Assembly (NCBI GenBank): GCA_963838385.1
Contig: CAWIRE010000006.1
Location: 186,001-250,000 of the forward strand
DNA: 64,000 nucleotides
Direction of reading: 5' to 3'
Source of the DNA: DAHUYF01 sp963838385
GTDB lineage: Bacteria > Pseudomonadota > Alphaproteobacteria > ATCC43930 > CGMCC-115725
The translations under genes and the position numbers were made by a program. Positions 24,516 to 32,271 of this stretch are shown one piece after another; the first letter of the stretch is position 1; each line of letters opens with the position of its first letter. The notes under the pieces were generated by a model that searched no databases, was not told where the DNA came from, and was given only the letters and a program-made list of their open reading frames with translations.

Positions 24516-24940
24516 ATTTCCGAGGTGCAGGCGGGGCAGCGCGTCGCGGCCAGCGGCACCGCGGTCAGGCAATAGGGACAGGGGCGCGTGGCGGGCGAGG
24601 CGGGCGCCGGCGCGTGGTGCAGCTTGTTGATGCCGCGCACCAGGAGAAAGACGGCAAAGGCGACGATGAGGAAATCGAGCACGTTGTTGATGAAGAGGCC
24701 GTAATTGAGCGTCGGCGCCCCCGCCGCCTTGGCCTCGGCCAGCGAGGCGTAGGACTTGCCGGAGAGGCTGACGAAGAGGTTGGAGAAATCGACCCGGCCC
24801 AGGATCAGCCCCAGCGGCGGCATGATGATGTCGTTGACCAGCGAGGACACGATCTTGCCGAAGGCGGCGCCGATGATGACCCCGATGGCGAGGTCGACGA
24901 CGTTGCCGCGCATGGCGAACTCGCGGAATTCCTTGAGCAT
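24500..24940 (-). CDS. mscL: Large-conductance mechanosensitive channel MscL with C-terminal zinc-ribbon-like tail
   Basis: The 146-residue protein starts with the near-invariant MLKEFREFAMRGNVVDLAIGVIIGAAFGKIVSSLV. The two membrane helices (TM1 about 15-45, TM2 about 72-96, NNVLDFLIVAFAVFLLVRGIN) are canonical. The usual C-terminal helix is replaced by a short Pro/Ala linker and CPYCLTAVPLAATRCPACTSEI, two CxxC pairs suggesting a zinc ribbon. AGGAG is seven bases before the ATG at 24940; an upstream in-frame ATG at 25006 lacks homology. It opens under membrane tension to release solutes. The stop codon lies in a hairpin. Confidence 0.93.
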   Translation of the reverse strand: MLKEFREFAMRGNVVDLAIGVIIGAAFGKIVSSLVNDIIMPPLGLILGRVDFSNLFVSLSGKSYASLAEAKAAGAPTLNYGLFINNVLDFLIVAFAVFLLVRGINKLHHAPAPASPATRPCPYCLTAVPLAATRCPACTSEIARTP

Positions 24941-25021
24941 CGGCGCTCTCCTGCGCGGCCGGCGCGGTTTGGGCAGGGCCGCATTAACTATCTGACCTTC
25001 CGACAAAATACTCGGGATTTT

Positions 25022-25035
25022 ACCGGTTATTAATC
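25022..25035 (+). promoter_or_regulatory. Motif ACCGGTTATTAATC before flgB
   Basis: The sequence ACCGGTTATTAA lies about 50 bp before flgB and matches ACCAGTTATTAA before fliL at all but one position. Both precede flagellar operons. Function is inferred only from this coincidence. Confidence 0.35.
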
Positions 25036-25082
25036 AGAATCCGCCAACATCCTGACTTCGCGGCGGCCGAGAAGGGAACACC

Positions 25083-25490
25083 ATGGACCTCAGCAAGATT
25101 CCGCTGCTCGAAGCGATGACCAAGCGCATGAGCTGGCTGGGCGAGCGCCAGTCGGTGCTGGCGCAGAACGTGGCCAATGCCGACACCCCCGGCTACACCG
25201 CCAAGGACGTGAAGGCGCCGAGCTTCGCCCAGCTGGTCTCGGGCGCGGCCGCGCAGCTGCCGATGGCGGTGACCGATCCCGGCCATATCACGCCGGTGAG
25301 CGATGGCGCCGGCTTCAAGATCACCACCCAGAAGCCGCCGGAGCGCTCGCTCAACGGCAATTCCGTGCAGCTCGAGGATCAGATGATGAAGATCTCCGAC
25401 ACCGCCAATGATTACGCGCTGACGACGAGCCTCTACCGCCAGCAGCTCGGGCTGATCAAGCTCGCGCTCGGCCACGGCAGCAGCGGTTGA
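25083..25490 (+). CDS. flgB: Flagellar proximal rod protein FlgB
   Basis: The 135-residue protein has MDLSKIPLLEAMTKRMSWLGERQSVLAQNVANADTPGYTAKDV at its start and LNGNSVQLEDQMMKISDTANDYALTTSLYRQQLGLIKLAL at its end, both standard for FlgB. It is the first rod subunit exported. GAAGGGA precedes the ATG. It heads flgB-flgC-fliE-fliQ-(element)-fliR-flhB-cckA. Confidence 0.95.
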   Translation: MDLSKIPLLEAMTKRMSWLGERQSVLAQNVANADTPGYTAKDVKAPSFAQLVSGAAAQLPMAVTDPGHITPVSDGAGFKITTQKPPERSLNGNSVQLEDQMMKISDTANDYALTTSLYRQQLGLIKLALGHGSSG

Positions 25491-25499
25491 TAGCACGCC

Positions 25500-25910
25500 A
25501 TGGACCTGCAAACCTCCCTCCAGCTCTCCTTCGCCGGCATGAACGCGCAAGGCACGCGGCTGCGCGTCATCGCCGAGAACCTCGCCAATGCCGACTCCAC
25601 GGCGCAGACGCCGGGCGGCCAGCCCTACCAGCGCCAGGTCGTCACCTTCCAGAGCGTCTTCGACAAATCGGTGGGCGCCACCAGCGTCAAGGTGGGGCAG
25701 ATCAAGCCCGCCGGCGGCAAGTTCGATCGCGTCTATGATCCCGGCAATCCCGGCGCCGATGCCGAAGGCTATGTGCTGAAGCCCAATGTCAATCCGCTGA
25801 TGGAGCTGATGGACATGCACGAGGCGCAGCGCAGCTACCAGGCCAATCTCGACACCATCGACGCGGCCAAGACGATGATCAGCCGCACCATCGACCTGCT
25901 GCGCAGCTGA
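25500..25910 (+). CDS. flgC: Flagellar proximal rod protein FlgC
   Basis: The 136-residue protein has the rod helix SFAGMNAQGTRLRVIAENLANADSTAQTPGGQPYQRQVV and the C-terminus NPLMELMDMHEAQRSYQANLDTIDAAKTMISRTIDLL. It assembles with FlgB and FlgF into the proximal rod. It follows flgB by 9 bp, with length as expected. Confidence 0.95.
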   Translation: MDLQTSLQLSFAGMNAQGTRLRVIAENLANADSTAQTPGGQPYQRQVVTFQSVFDKSVGATSVKVGQIKPAGGKFDRVYDPGNPGADAEGYVLKPNVNPLMELMDMHEAQRSYQANLDTIDAAKTMISRTIDLLRS

Positions 25911-25928
25911 GACAGATAAGGATCTCCC

Positions 25929-26243
25929 ATGGTCGCCAATCTTTCCGCCGCCGCCAGCGCCTACGCCAATGCCAGCCGGATGGGGGGATCGGGCCTCACC
26001 GCCGCCGGCGATGGCGGCGGCAGCGGCAGCGGTTTTGCCAATATGCTGCAGCAGGCCACCGACGACGCCGTCGGCGCGCTCAAGGAGGGCGAGGCGCAGA
26101 GCCTGCAGGCGGTGACCGGCAAGGCCGATCTCACCGCCGTGACCGAGGCGGTGAACAATGCCGAGATCGCGCTGCAGGCGGTGCTCGCGGTGCGCGACAA
26201 GGTGATCTCGGCCTATCAGGACATCTCGAAGCTGGCGATCTGA
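25929..26243 (+). CDS. fliE: Flagellar hook-basal body complex protein FliE
   Basis: The 104-residue protein has FANMLQQATDDAVGALKEGEAQSLQAVTGKADLTAVTEAVNNAEIALQAVLAVRDKVISAYQDI, the FliE pattern. FliE joins the MS ring to the rod and is an early export substrate. Its stop overlaps the fliQ start by one base (TGATG). Confidence 0.93.
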   Translation: MVANLSAAASAYANASRMGGSGLTAAGDGGGSGSGFANMLQQATDDAVGALKEGEAQSLQAVTGKADLTAVTEAVNNAEIALQAVLAVRDKVISAYQDISKLAI

Positions 26244-26506
26244 TGAACGCCGCCGACGCCATCGATGTCGCCCACGAGACGGTCGTCGTCGCGCTGAAGC
26301 TCGGCGGGCCGGTGATGCTGCTGGCGCTCGTCGTCGGCCTCGCCGTCTCCTTCCTGCAGGCGCTGACCCAGATCCAGGAGATGACCCTCACCTTCGTGCC
26401 GAAGATGGTGGTCATCCTGATCGCCGTGCTGGTGCTGCTGCCGTTCATGCTGTCGACGCTCACCACCTTCACGCACTCGCTCGTCGACCGCATCATTGCA
26501 GGCTAG
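26243..26506 (+). CDS. fliQ: Flagellar export-gate protein FliQ
   Basis: The 87-residue protein has two membrane helices, GGPVMLLALVVGLAVSFLQALTQIQEMTLTFVPKMVVILIAVLVLLPFML, typical of FliQ/SctS. The TAG stop is made of the TA target site plus the first G of the inserted element. The sequence beyond the element indicates that the uninterrupted gene would also have had TAG here, so the protein is unaltered. Confidence 0.95.
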   Translation: MNAADAIDVAHETVVVALKLGGPVMLLALVVGLAVSFLQALTQIQEMTLTFVPKMVVILIAVLVLLPFMLSTLTTFTHSLVDRIIAG

Positions 26507-26851
26507 GAGCCTGTCTGGGAAATGAGCGGGGTCTGCGTTGCACGAGGATGGGGCGATGTTAGGAGCGCGGCCGCAGGCGATGCTGGACGCATCGGCAAGG
26601 CCGCGCGACGCGGCAGCGCCCCATCCTCGTGCAACCCTCCGGGACATCGGCATTTCGCGTCTGGGCCGACTCCGTTCGATCGCTCCGCGATCGAACCCAC
26701 AGGGTCCGACCGCAAAGCGGTCGGACGGGTCGGCCGTCGCTCGTCGCTCACGATGCGCACGGCATCGCTTCGCTCCTCCCCCCGGATCAAGTCCGGGGGC
26801 AGACGCGAAATGACGATGTCGCAGACCCCGCTCATTTCCCAGACAGGCTCC
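26506..26851. mobile_element. Non-coding inverted-end element 2 (MITE-like), 346 bp
   Basis: It has the same outer 19 bases as element 1 (GGAGCCTGTCTGGGAAATG) and again a perfect 32-bp inverted repeat, but bases 20-26 differ from element 1 on both arms together. The internal palindromes are in the opposite order, so the element is inverted relative to element 1. It carries an extra insertion with CCCCCGGATCAAGTCCGGGGG. Left flank TA, right flank CA. It separates fliQ from fliR. Confidence 0.8.
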
Positions 26852-26939
26852 CAGGAAGCAAAAGTGGCCGACGCAGCAGGCGAAACGGTCGTTCCCCTGC
26901 TCCGCCCCGGGGGGCGGAGCGGGGCGGGATGAGCTAGCC

Positions 26940-27701
26940 ATGCTCCAGCAGCTGCTGCCGGCCGATGTCTTCGCCGCCGCCTTGATCTTCGTGCGCGTCG
27001 GCGCGGCGCTGATGCTGCTCCCCGGCTTCGGCGAGTTCTACGTCATGTCGCGTTTCCGGCTGCTGCTGGCGGTGCTGGTCTCGGCGCTGCTGACGCCGGT
27101 GCTGGGGCCGAGCCTGCCGCCGCTCCCCGCAGGCGTGCCGGCGCTCGCCGCCATGATCGCCAGCGAGGCGGTGATCGGCCTGTTCCTGGGCTCGGTGACG
27201 CGCATCCTGCTGGGCGCGCTCGACGTCGCCGGCACCGTCGTCTCCCTCCAGCTCGGCCTCTCCGCGGCGCAGATCTTCAACCCGATGGTGGCCTCCACCA
27301 GCCCGCTGCTGAGCTCGCTCTACGGCGTGATGGGGGTGCTGATGATCTTCCTCACCGACCTCCATCTCCTGCTGCTGCGCGCGCTGGTCGACAGCTACAA
27401 CGTCTTTCCGCCGGGGGTGATGCCGCCGGTCGAGGATCTCGCCAACCTGATCGCGCGCAGCGTCGCCGCCGCCTTCCTCATCGGCATGGAGATGTCGGCG
27501 CCCTTCATCCTGCTCGGATTGCTGTTCTTCGCGGTGGTCGGCATCATCGGCCGGCTGGTGCCGCAGCTCCACATCCTGTTCGTGACCCAGCCGCTGCAGA
27601 TCACCGGCGGCCTGCTCGCCATGGTGTTCCTGCTGGCGGCGAGCATGCGCTTCTTCCTCGACGCCTTCATCGGCCAGTTCACCCAGCTGACGGGCGGCTG
27701 A
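26940..27701 (+). CDS. fliR: Flagellar export-gate protein FliR
   Basis: The 253-residue, highly hydrophobic protein has MLQQLLPADVFAAALIFVRVGAALMLLPGFGEFYVMSRFRLLLAVLVS, the FliR/SctT N-terminus, and five or six further membrane segments. The 433 bp between fliQ and fliR are mostly the inserted element. The gene is 4 bp before flhB. Its transcription must either pass through the element or start from it. Confidence 0.94.
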   Translation: MLQQLLPADVFAAALIFVRVGAALMLLPGFGEFYVMSRFRLLLAVLVSALLTPVLGPSLPPLPAGVPALAAMIASEAVIGLFLGSVTRILLGALDVAGTVVSLQLGLSAAQIFNPMVASTSPLLSSLYGVMGVLMIFLTDLHLLLLRALVDSYNVFPPGVMPPVEDLANLIARSVAAAFLIGMEMSAPFILLGLLFFAVVGIIGRLVPQLHILFVTQPLQITGGLLAMVFLLAASMRFFLDAFIGQFTQLTGG

Positions 27702-27705
27702 GCCG

Positions 27706-28791
27706 ATGGCGGAGGGCGACGACAACAAAACCGAACAACCTTCGCAGCGCAAGCTCGCGCACGCGCGCAGCGAGGGCCAGGTGGTGCAGTCGCGCGAGAT
27801 CAACAGCCTCTTCATGATGGCGGCGGGCGCGGGGGTGGTGCTGCTGATGGCGCCGGAGCTGGCGCGGCGCATGGACGTGACCCTCGCCCGCTTCCTCGAC
27901 GTGGCGACGCTGCTGGACGACGGCGGCGTTCGCTGGGGCGCGGTGATGAACCTGCTCCGCGAGATCGCCGGATCCCTGATCCTGCCGTTCTGCATCTTCA
28001 TCACCGCGGCGATCGCCAGCACGCTGCTGCAGACGGGCTTCGTCCTCGCCTTCGAGAAGCTGGGCTTCGACTGGTCGCGGCTGTCGCTGATCGGCGGCCT
28101 CGGGCGGCTGTTCTCGGTGCGCTCGGCGCTGGAATTCCTCAAGGGGCTGGCGAAGGTGGCGGCGCTTGCCGCCATCGCTTCCGGCGTGCTGATGCCGGAG
28201 AGCGCCCGGCTGCCGCTGCTGATCAGCCTCGACATGGGGGCGCTGGCGAGCGAGTTCCATCACCTCCTGCTGCGGCTGGTGATGGGGGTGCTGCTGCTGT
28301 CGGCGGCGCTGGCGCTGCTCGACTACGCCTATCAGCGCTTCAGCTTCATGCGCTCCATGCGCATGTCGAAGCAGGAGCTCAAGGAGGAGCACCGGCAGGC
28401 CGAGGGCGACCCCATGGTCCGGGCGCGGCTGCGCCAGGTCCGCATGGAGCGGGCCAAGCGGCGCATGATGGCGGCGGTGCCGACCGCCTCGGTGGTGGTG
28501 ACCAACCCGACCCATTTCGCCGTGGCGCTGGCCTACGAGATGGGCGACAAGGGGGCGCCGCGGGTGGTCGCCAAGGGCGCCGATCTCATCGCGCTGCGGA
28601 TTCGCGAGATCGCCGAGGAGAACGACGTGCCGGTGATCGAGAACCCGCCGCTCGCCCGCGCGCTCTATGCCAATGTCGAGCTCGACCGCGAGATCCCGCA
28701 GGAGCACTACCGCGCCGTGGCCGAGATCATCAGCTATGTCTTCCGCCTCAAGGGCAAGCTGCAGCCGGCGCAGCCGAATGTGGTAGGATGA
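27706..28791 (+). CDS. flhB: Flagellar export specificity switch FlhB
   Basis: The 361-residue protein starts with the polar EQPSQRKLAHARSEGQVVQSREI segment and has four membrane helices. Its cytoplasmic domain has VVVTNPTHFAVALAYE, and cleavage is expected between Asn267 and Pro268. FlhB sets export to rod/hook and later filament substrates. It overlaps cckA as ATGA, and a separate fhlB-like gene is 3 kb upstream. Confidence 0.95.
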   Translation: MAEGDDNKTEQPSQRKLAHARSEGQVVQSREINSLFMMAAGAGVVLLMAPELARRMDVTLARFLDVATLLDDGGVRWGAVMNLLREIAGSLILPFCIFITAAIASTLLQTGFVLAFEKLGFDWSRLSLIGGLGRLFSVRSALEFLKGLAKVAALAAIASGVLMPESARLPLLISLDMGALASEFHHLLLRLVMGVLLLSAALALLDYAYQRFSFMRSMRMSKQELKEEHRQAEGDPMVRARLRQVRMERAKRRMMAAVPTASVVVTNPTHFAVALAYEMGDKGAPRVVAKGADLIALRIREIAEENDVPVIENPPLARALYANVELDREIPQEHYRAVAEIISYVFRLKGKLQPAQPNVVG

Positions 28792-31358
28792 CGCCGATGG
28801 ACGGCACGCCCCAGCAGGCACTTCCCCTGGCCCCGCCGCGCCGCGCGCCGGGCGAGGCCGCGCCATCCGGCGACGAGGTCTATGGCGCGCCCCGCTGGAT
28901 GCGCTGGCTGGGGCGGGTGGCGATCGTCTGCGCCGGCCTGGCGGCGCTGCTGCTGGTGGTCTCGCTCTTCGAGTATGTCGAGGGCGGGCGGGCGCGGCTG
29001 CTGGCGGCGGCGCTGGTGGGGCTGGCCGGCATGTTCGGCATGGCCGCCGTGCTCGGCCGCCAGATGCATGGCGCGCTGGGCGGCCGGGTCGATCTCCTGA
29101 GCCAGGCGCTCGAGGCCTCGGCCAACGCGCATCTGATCCTGGCGCCCGATGGCGGCATCGCCTATGTCAACGCCGCCTTCCGCCGCTTCTTCCCGAGGCT
29201 CGCCTCGCCGCCGCTCGAGGCGCTGGGCCAGCGTTTTGCCGCCGACGACACCGCGGCCGGGGAGTTCGCGCGGCTGCGCCACGACGTGGGTCAGCTCGGC
29301 CGCGCCCAGGGGCGTCTCGCGCTGCGCTACGAGGCCGGTTCCACCGCCTGGTTCAACCTCTCGGCGCATGTGCTCGCCGGCCGGCCCGGCTACAGCCTCT
29401 GGAGCTTCGAGGACGTCACCGCGCGCCACGAGATGGAGCAGGTGATCCGCGACGAGCAGATGAAGCTCGCCGACTTCCTCGACCATGCGCCGATCGGCTT
29501 CTATTCGGTCGATGGCGAGGGCCGCTTCCTCTTCGTCAACCAGGCGCTGGCCGACTGGCTCGGCGCCTCGCCGGGCGAGCTGGTCGAGGGCGGCGCGCGG
29601 CTGCGCGACTTCCTGGTCAGCGAGGTGCCGCCGGGCAGCCCGGCGCACGCGCCCTTCGAGGGCGGCGCCGCGGGCGCGCCGCGTGGCGAGGTGGTGCTGC
29701 GCGGCCGCCAGCGCCGCACCGTCTACGCCTCGATCAGCCAGAGCGTGGTCAAGGTCGGCGACAGCCTGCGCACCCGCTCGGTGGTGCGCGACCTCACGCC
29801 GGAGCGCGAATGGGAGGAGGCGCTCAGGCTGTCGCGGCAGCGCTTCCAGCGCTTCTTCGCCAACGCCCCGGTGGGCATCGCGCTGCTCGACAAGACCGGC
29901 AGCCTGGTCGAGGCCAACCGCGCGCTGGGCGAGCTCTTCGCCACCCCGCCGGGCGAGCTCATCGGCAAGGAGCTGGTGCGCTTCCTGTCGCCGGAGAGCC
30001 AGAACGAGGTGACGATCAAGATCGGCGCCGCTGCCAAGGGGCAGCTGATCGCGCGGCCCGTCGAGGTGCGGCTCGCCGGCCCGCGCGACCGCTCGGCCTC
30101 GCTCTTCGTCAGCCGCCTCGACGCCGCCGAGGAGGGCGAGGCGGGGGTCATCCTGCATTTCATCGACACCACCGAGCAGAAGAGCCTGGAGACGCAGTTC
30201 GCCCAGTCGCAGAAGATGCAGGCGGTGGGCCAGCTCGCCGGCGGCGTGGCGCACGACTTCAACAACCTGCTCACCGCCATGATCGGCTTCTGCGACCTGC
30301 TGCTGCTGCGCTTCCGGCCGGGCGACCCGTCGTTTGCCGACATCATGCAGATCAAGCAGAACGCCAACCGCGCCGCCAACCTGGTGCGCCAGCTCCTGGC
30401 CTTCTCGCGCCAGCAGACGCTGCAGCCGCGCGTGCTCAGCATCACCGACGTGCTGGCGGAGCTGTCGCATCTGCTGCGCCGCCTCATCGGCGAGAATATC
30501 GAGCTCAAGGTGGTGCATGGCCGCGATCTCGGCCTGGTCAAGGTCGATCAGGGCCAGCTCGAGCAGGTCATCATCAACCTCGCGGTGAACGCCCGCGACG
30601 CCATGCCGGCCGGCGGCACGCTCACCATCCGCACCGCCAACATGTCGAGCGAGTATCCGATGCGCCGCGGCCACGAGGTGATGCCGCCCGGCGAATACGT
30701 GCAGGTCGAGGTCACCGACACCGGCGTCGGCATCCCGCGCGAGAACCTGGCGCGCATCTTCGAGCCGTTCTTCTCCACCAAGGAGGTGGGCTCCGGCACC
30801 GGGCTCGGCCTCTCCACCGTCTACGGCATCGTCAAGCAGACCGGCGGCTTCGTCTTCGTCGAGAGCGAGGAGCGCAGGGGCGCGCAATTCTCGATCTTCC
30901 TGCCGCGCCACCAGGGCGGCGAGGCCACGGCAGGCGCCCGCGCCGACATCACCGGCGAGCAGACGCGCGATCTCACCGGCGCCGGCACGCTGCTGCTGGT
31001 GGAGGACGAGGATCCGGTGCGGCTCTTCAGCGCCCGCGCGCTCCGGAACAAGGGCTACAAGGTGATCGAGGCCAAGAGCGGCGAGGCGGCGCTCGAGATC
31101 ATCACCGCCGGCACCGAGAAGGTCGAGCTGCTGATCACCGACGTGGTCATGCCGCGCATGGACGGGCCCAATCTGGTGAAGCAGGTGCGCGAGCTCCACC
31201 CCGACATGAAGGTGATCTTCATCTCGGGCTACACCGAGGACGCCTTCAGGAAGCGCCTCGACCGCGACAGCGACATCCATTTCCTGCCCAAGCCCTTCTC
31301 GCTGAAGCAGCTCGCCGGCAAGGTCAAAGAGGTGATGCTGGAGACGAGTTCGCGCTAG
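28788..31358 (+). CDS. cckA: Cell-cycle hybrid histidine kinase CckA
   Basis: The 856-residue protein has two membrane helices (about 38-62 and 70-92), three PAS-like domains (about 105-210, 220-330 and 350-465), HisKA with SQKMQAVGQLAGGVAHDFNNLLT (phospho-acceptor His489), HATPase with GSGTGLGLSTVYGIVKQ, and a C-terminal receiver with ITDVVMPRMDG (Asp785). The kinase core is close to CckA, which phosphorylates CtrA through ChpT. It overlaps the flhB stop; the fliQ-fliR-flhB-cckA order is also known in Caulobacter. A CtrA-type site elsewhere in this cluster supports the link. A structured palindrome starts right after the TAG. Confidence 0.92.
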   Translation: MTPMDGTPQQALPLAPPRRAPGEAAPSGDEVYGAPRWMRWLGRVAIVCAGLAALLLVVSLFEYVEGGRARLLAAALVGLAGMFGMAAVLGRQMHGALGGRVDLLSQALEASANAHLILAPDGGIAYVNAAFRRFFPRLASPPLEALGQRFAADDTAAGEFARLRHDVGQLGRAQGRLALRYEAGSTAWFNLSAHVLAGRPGYSLWSFEDVTARHEMEQVIRDEQMKLADFLDHAPIGFYSVDGEGRFLFVNQALADWLGASPGELVEGGARLRDFLVSEVPPGSPAHAPFEGGAAGAPRGEVVLRGRQRRTVYASISQSVVKVGDSLRTRSVVRDLTPEREWEEALRLSRQRFQRFFANAPVGIALLDKTGSLVEANRALGELFATPPGELIGKELVRFLSPESQNEVTIKIGAAAKGQLIARPVEVRLAGPRDRSASLFVSRLDAAEEGEAGVILHFIDTTEQKSLETQFAQSQKMQAVGQLAGGVAHDFNNLLTAMIGFCDLLLLRFRPGDPSFADIMQIKQNANRAANLVRQLLAFSRQQTLQPRVLSITDVLAELSHLLRRLIGENIELKVVHGRDLGLVKVDQGQLEQVIINLAVNARDAMPAGGTLTIRTANMSSEYPMRRGHEVMPPGEYVQVEVTDTGVGIPRENLARIFEPFFSTKEVGSGTGLGLSTVYGIVKQTGGFVFVESEERRGAQFSIFLPRHQGGEATAGARADITGEQTRDLTGAGTLLLVEDEDPVRLFSARALRNKGYKVIEAKSGEAALEIITAGTEKVELLITDVVMPRMDGPNLVKQVRELHPDMKVIFISGYTEDAFRKRLDRDSDIHFLPKPFSLKQLAGKVKEVMLETSSR

Positions 31359-31455
31359 CGAACTCGTTCTCCGGCGGCGTCCAGGCAAATGCGCGAAGCG
31401 CATTTGTCCGCGGCGGCGTCAGCGCTTGCGTCAGCAAGCGCGAAAGCCGCACCGT
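31359..31455 (+). repeat. Structured palindrome, copy B (after cckA)
   Basis: This copy follows the cckA TAG. It is extended: the first hairpin uses AAATGCGC/GCGCATTT, and the compound hairpin has GCGGC/GCCGC, GTCAG opposite CGAAA, and CGCTTGC/GCAAGCG. Confidence 0.75.
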
Positions 31456-31504
31456 GCGGACTGGCCTCGGATTCCATCCTGCCAGTCTTAAGAGCTTTGC
31501 CTAT

Positions 31505-31598
31505 GCCCGGGCAGGGGAGCCCACCCTGGCCCCGTGCGGCTCCCGCGGTTGCTGCGCAACCGCTGACGCCGCCAGCGACGAGCGCGTGAGCGCTCGCG
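31505..31598 (-). repeat. Structured palindrome, copy B' (after the membrane-protein gene)
   Basis: On the minus strand it follows the TAG of the membrane protein. The first hairpin is GAGCGCTCACGCGCTC. The compound hairpin has GGCGGC/GCCGC, GTCAG opposite CGGGA, and CGGTTGC/GCAACCG. With copy B it forms a convergent pair across 240 bp that holds no gene. Confidence 0.75.
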
Positions 31599-32271
31599 CT
31601 AGGCCAGCGTGATCGACAGCGAGAGCGCCCCCACCAGGACGAGGCTCGCGGCCCAGATCGCATCCAGATTGAACCAGCTTCGCGACAGGAATTTGAGGCC
31701 GAGATAGCGGTAGACCAGCCATGCGGAGAGGCCGCCGGCGGCGATCATCGCTGCGGCGTGGACGAGCGCGACCAGGACGGCCATGCCGAGATCGGCGCTG
31801 ATGAGGGTTTCTGCCGCCCTGTGGCCGCGGTCGGGATCGCCGGCCCGGCAGAGCCCGAGATAGATCGGCACCAGCATCAGTCCCGCGCCATGGGCGATCG
31901 CCACGGCGAAGGACCAGAGCCCGAGCTGCGTCGGCGGTATCCGCGCCAGCGCCCGCGGATGGCGCCGGTCGACGAGCCGGAAGAGGCCGAAACCGATGAC
32001 CAGGAGGCTGGCGCCGATCCGGATCTGCCACTGCCACTCGATGAGGGCGACCAGCAGCGCGAAGGGCAGGATCATCAGCAGCATCGCCAGCAGATGGCCG
32101 AGCGCCAGCGGCCCGAGCGCCGCGCACGAGGGCGCCCGGGCTCCGTTCCATCAGCCCGGCGGAAAGCGCGAGCGGCCATCCCATGCCGGGGTTCACCCCG
32201 TGATAGAGGCCGCTCGCGACGACCGCCAGCCAGAGCGCCGCCGGCGCCAGGTTTGCTCCGGCCGCCGTCAA
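31599..32271 (-). pseudogene. Polytopic membrane protein, frameshifted
   Basis: From a TTG start at 32271 (overlapping the SBP56 stop as TTGA), one frame gives MTAAGANLAPAALWLAVVASGLYHGVNPGMGWPLALSAGLMERSPGAL. Another frame then gives ALGPLALGHLLAMLLMILPFALLVALIEWQWQIR and on to the stop at 31599. An extra base near 32118-32140 separates them. Without it the product is about 223 residues with five or six membrane helices. The GLYHGVNPGMGWPL motif resembles a family of uncharacterised membrane proteins. It may be a real lesion or a sequence error. Confidence 0.65.

Noticed and set aside
28734..31403. 889-residue minus-strand reading frame over cckA
   Set aside because: Shadow of cckA; no recognisable domain.
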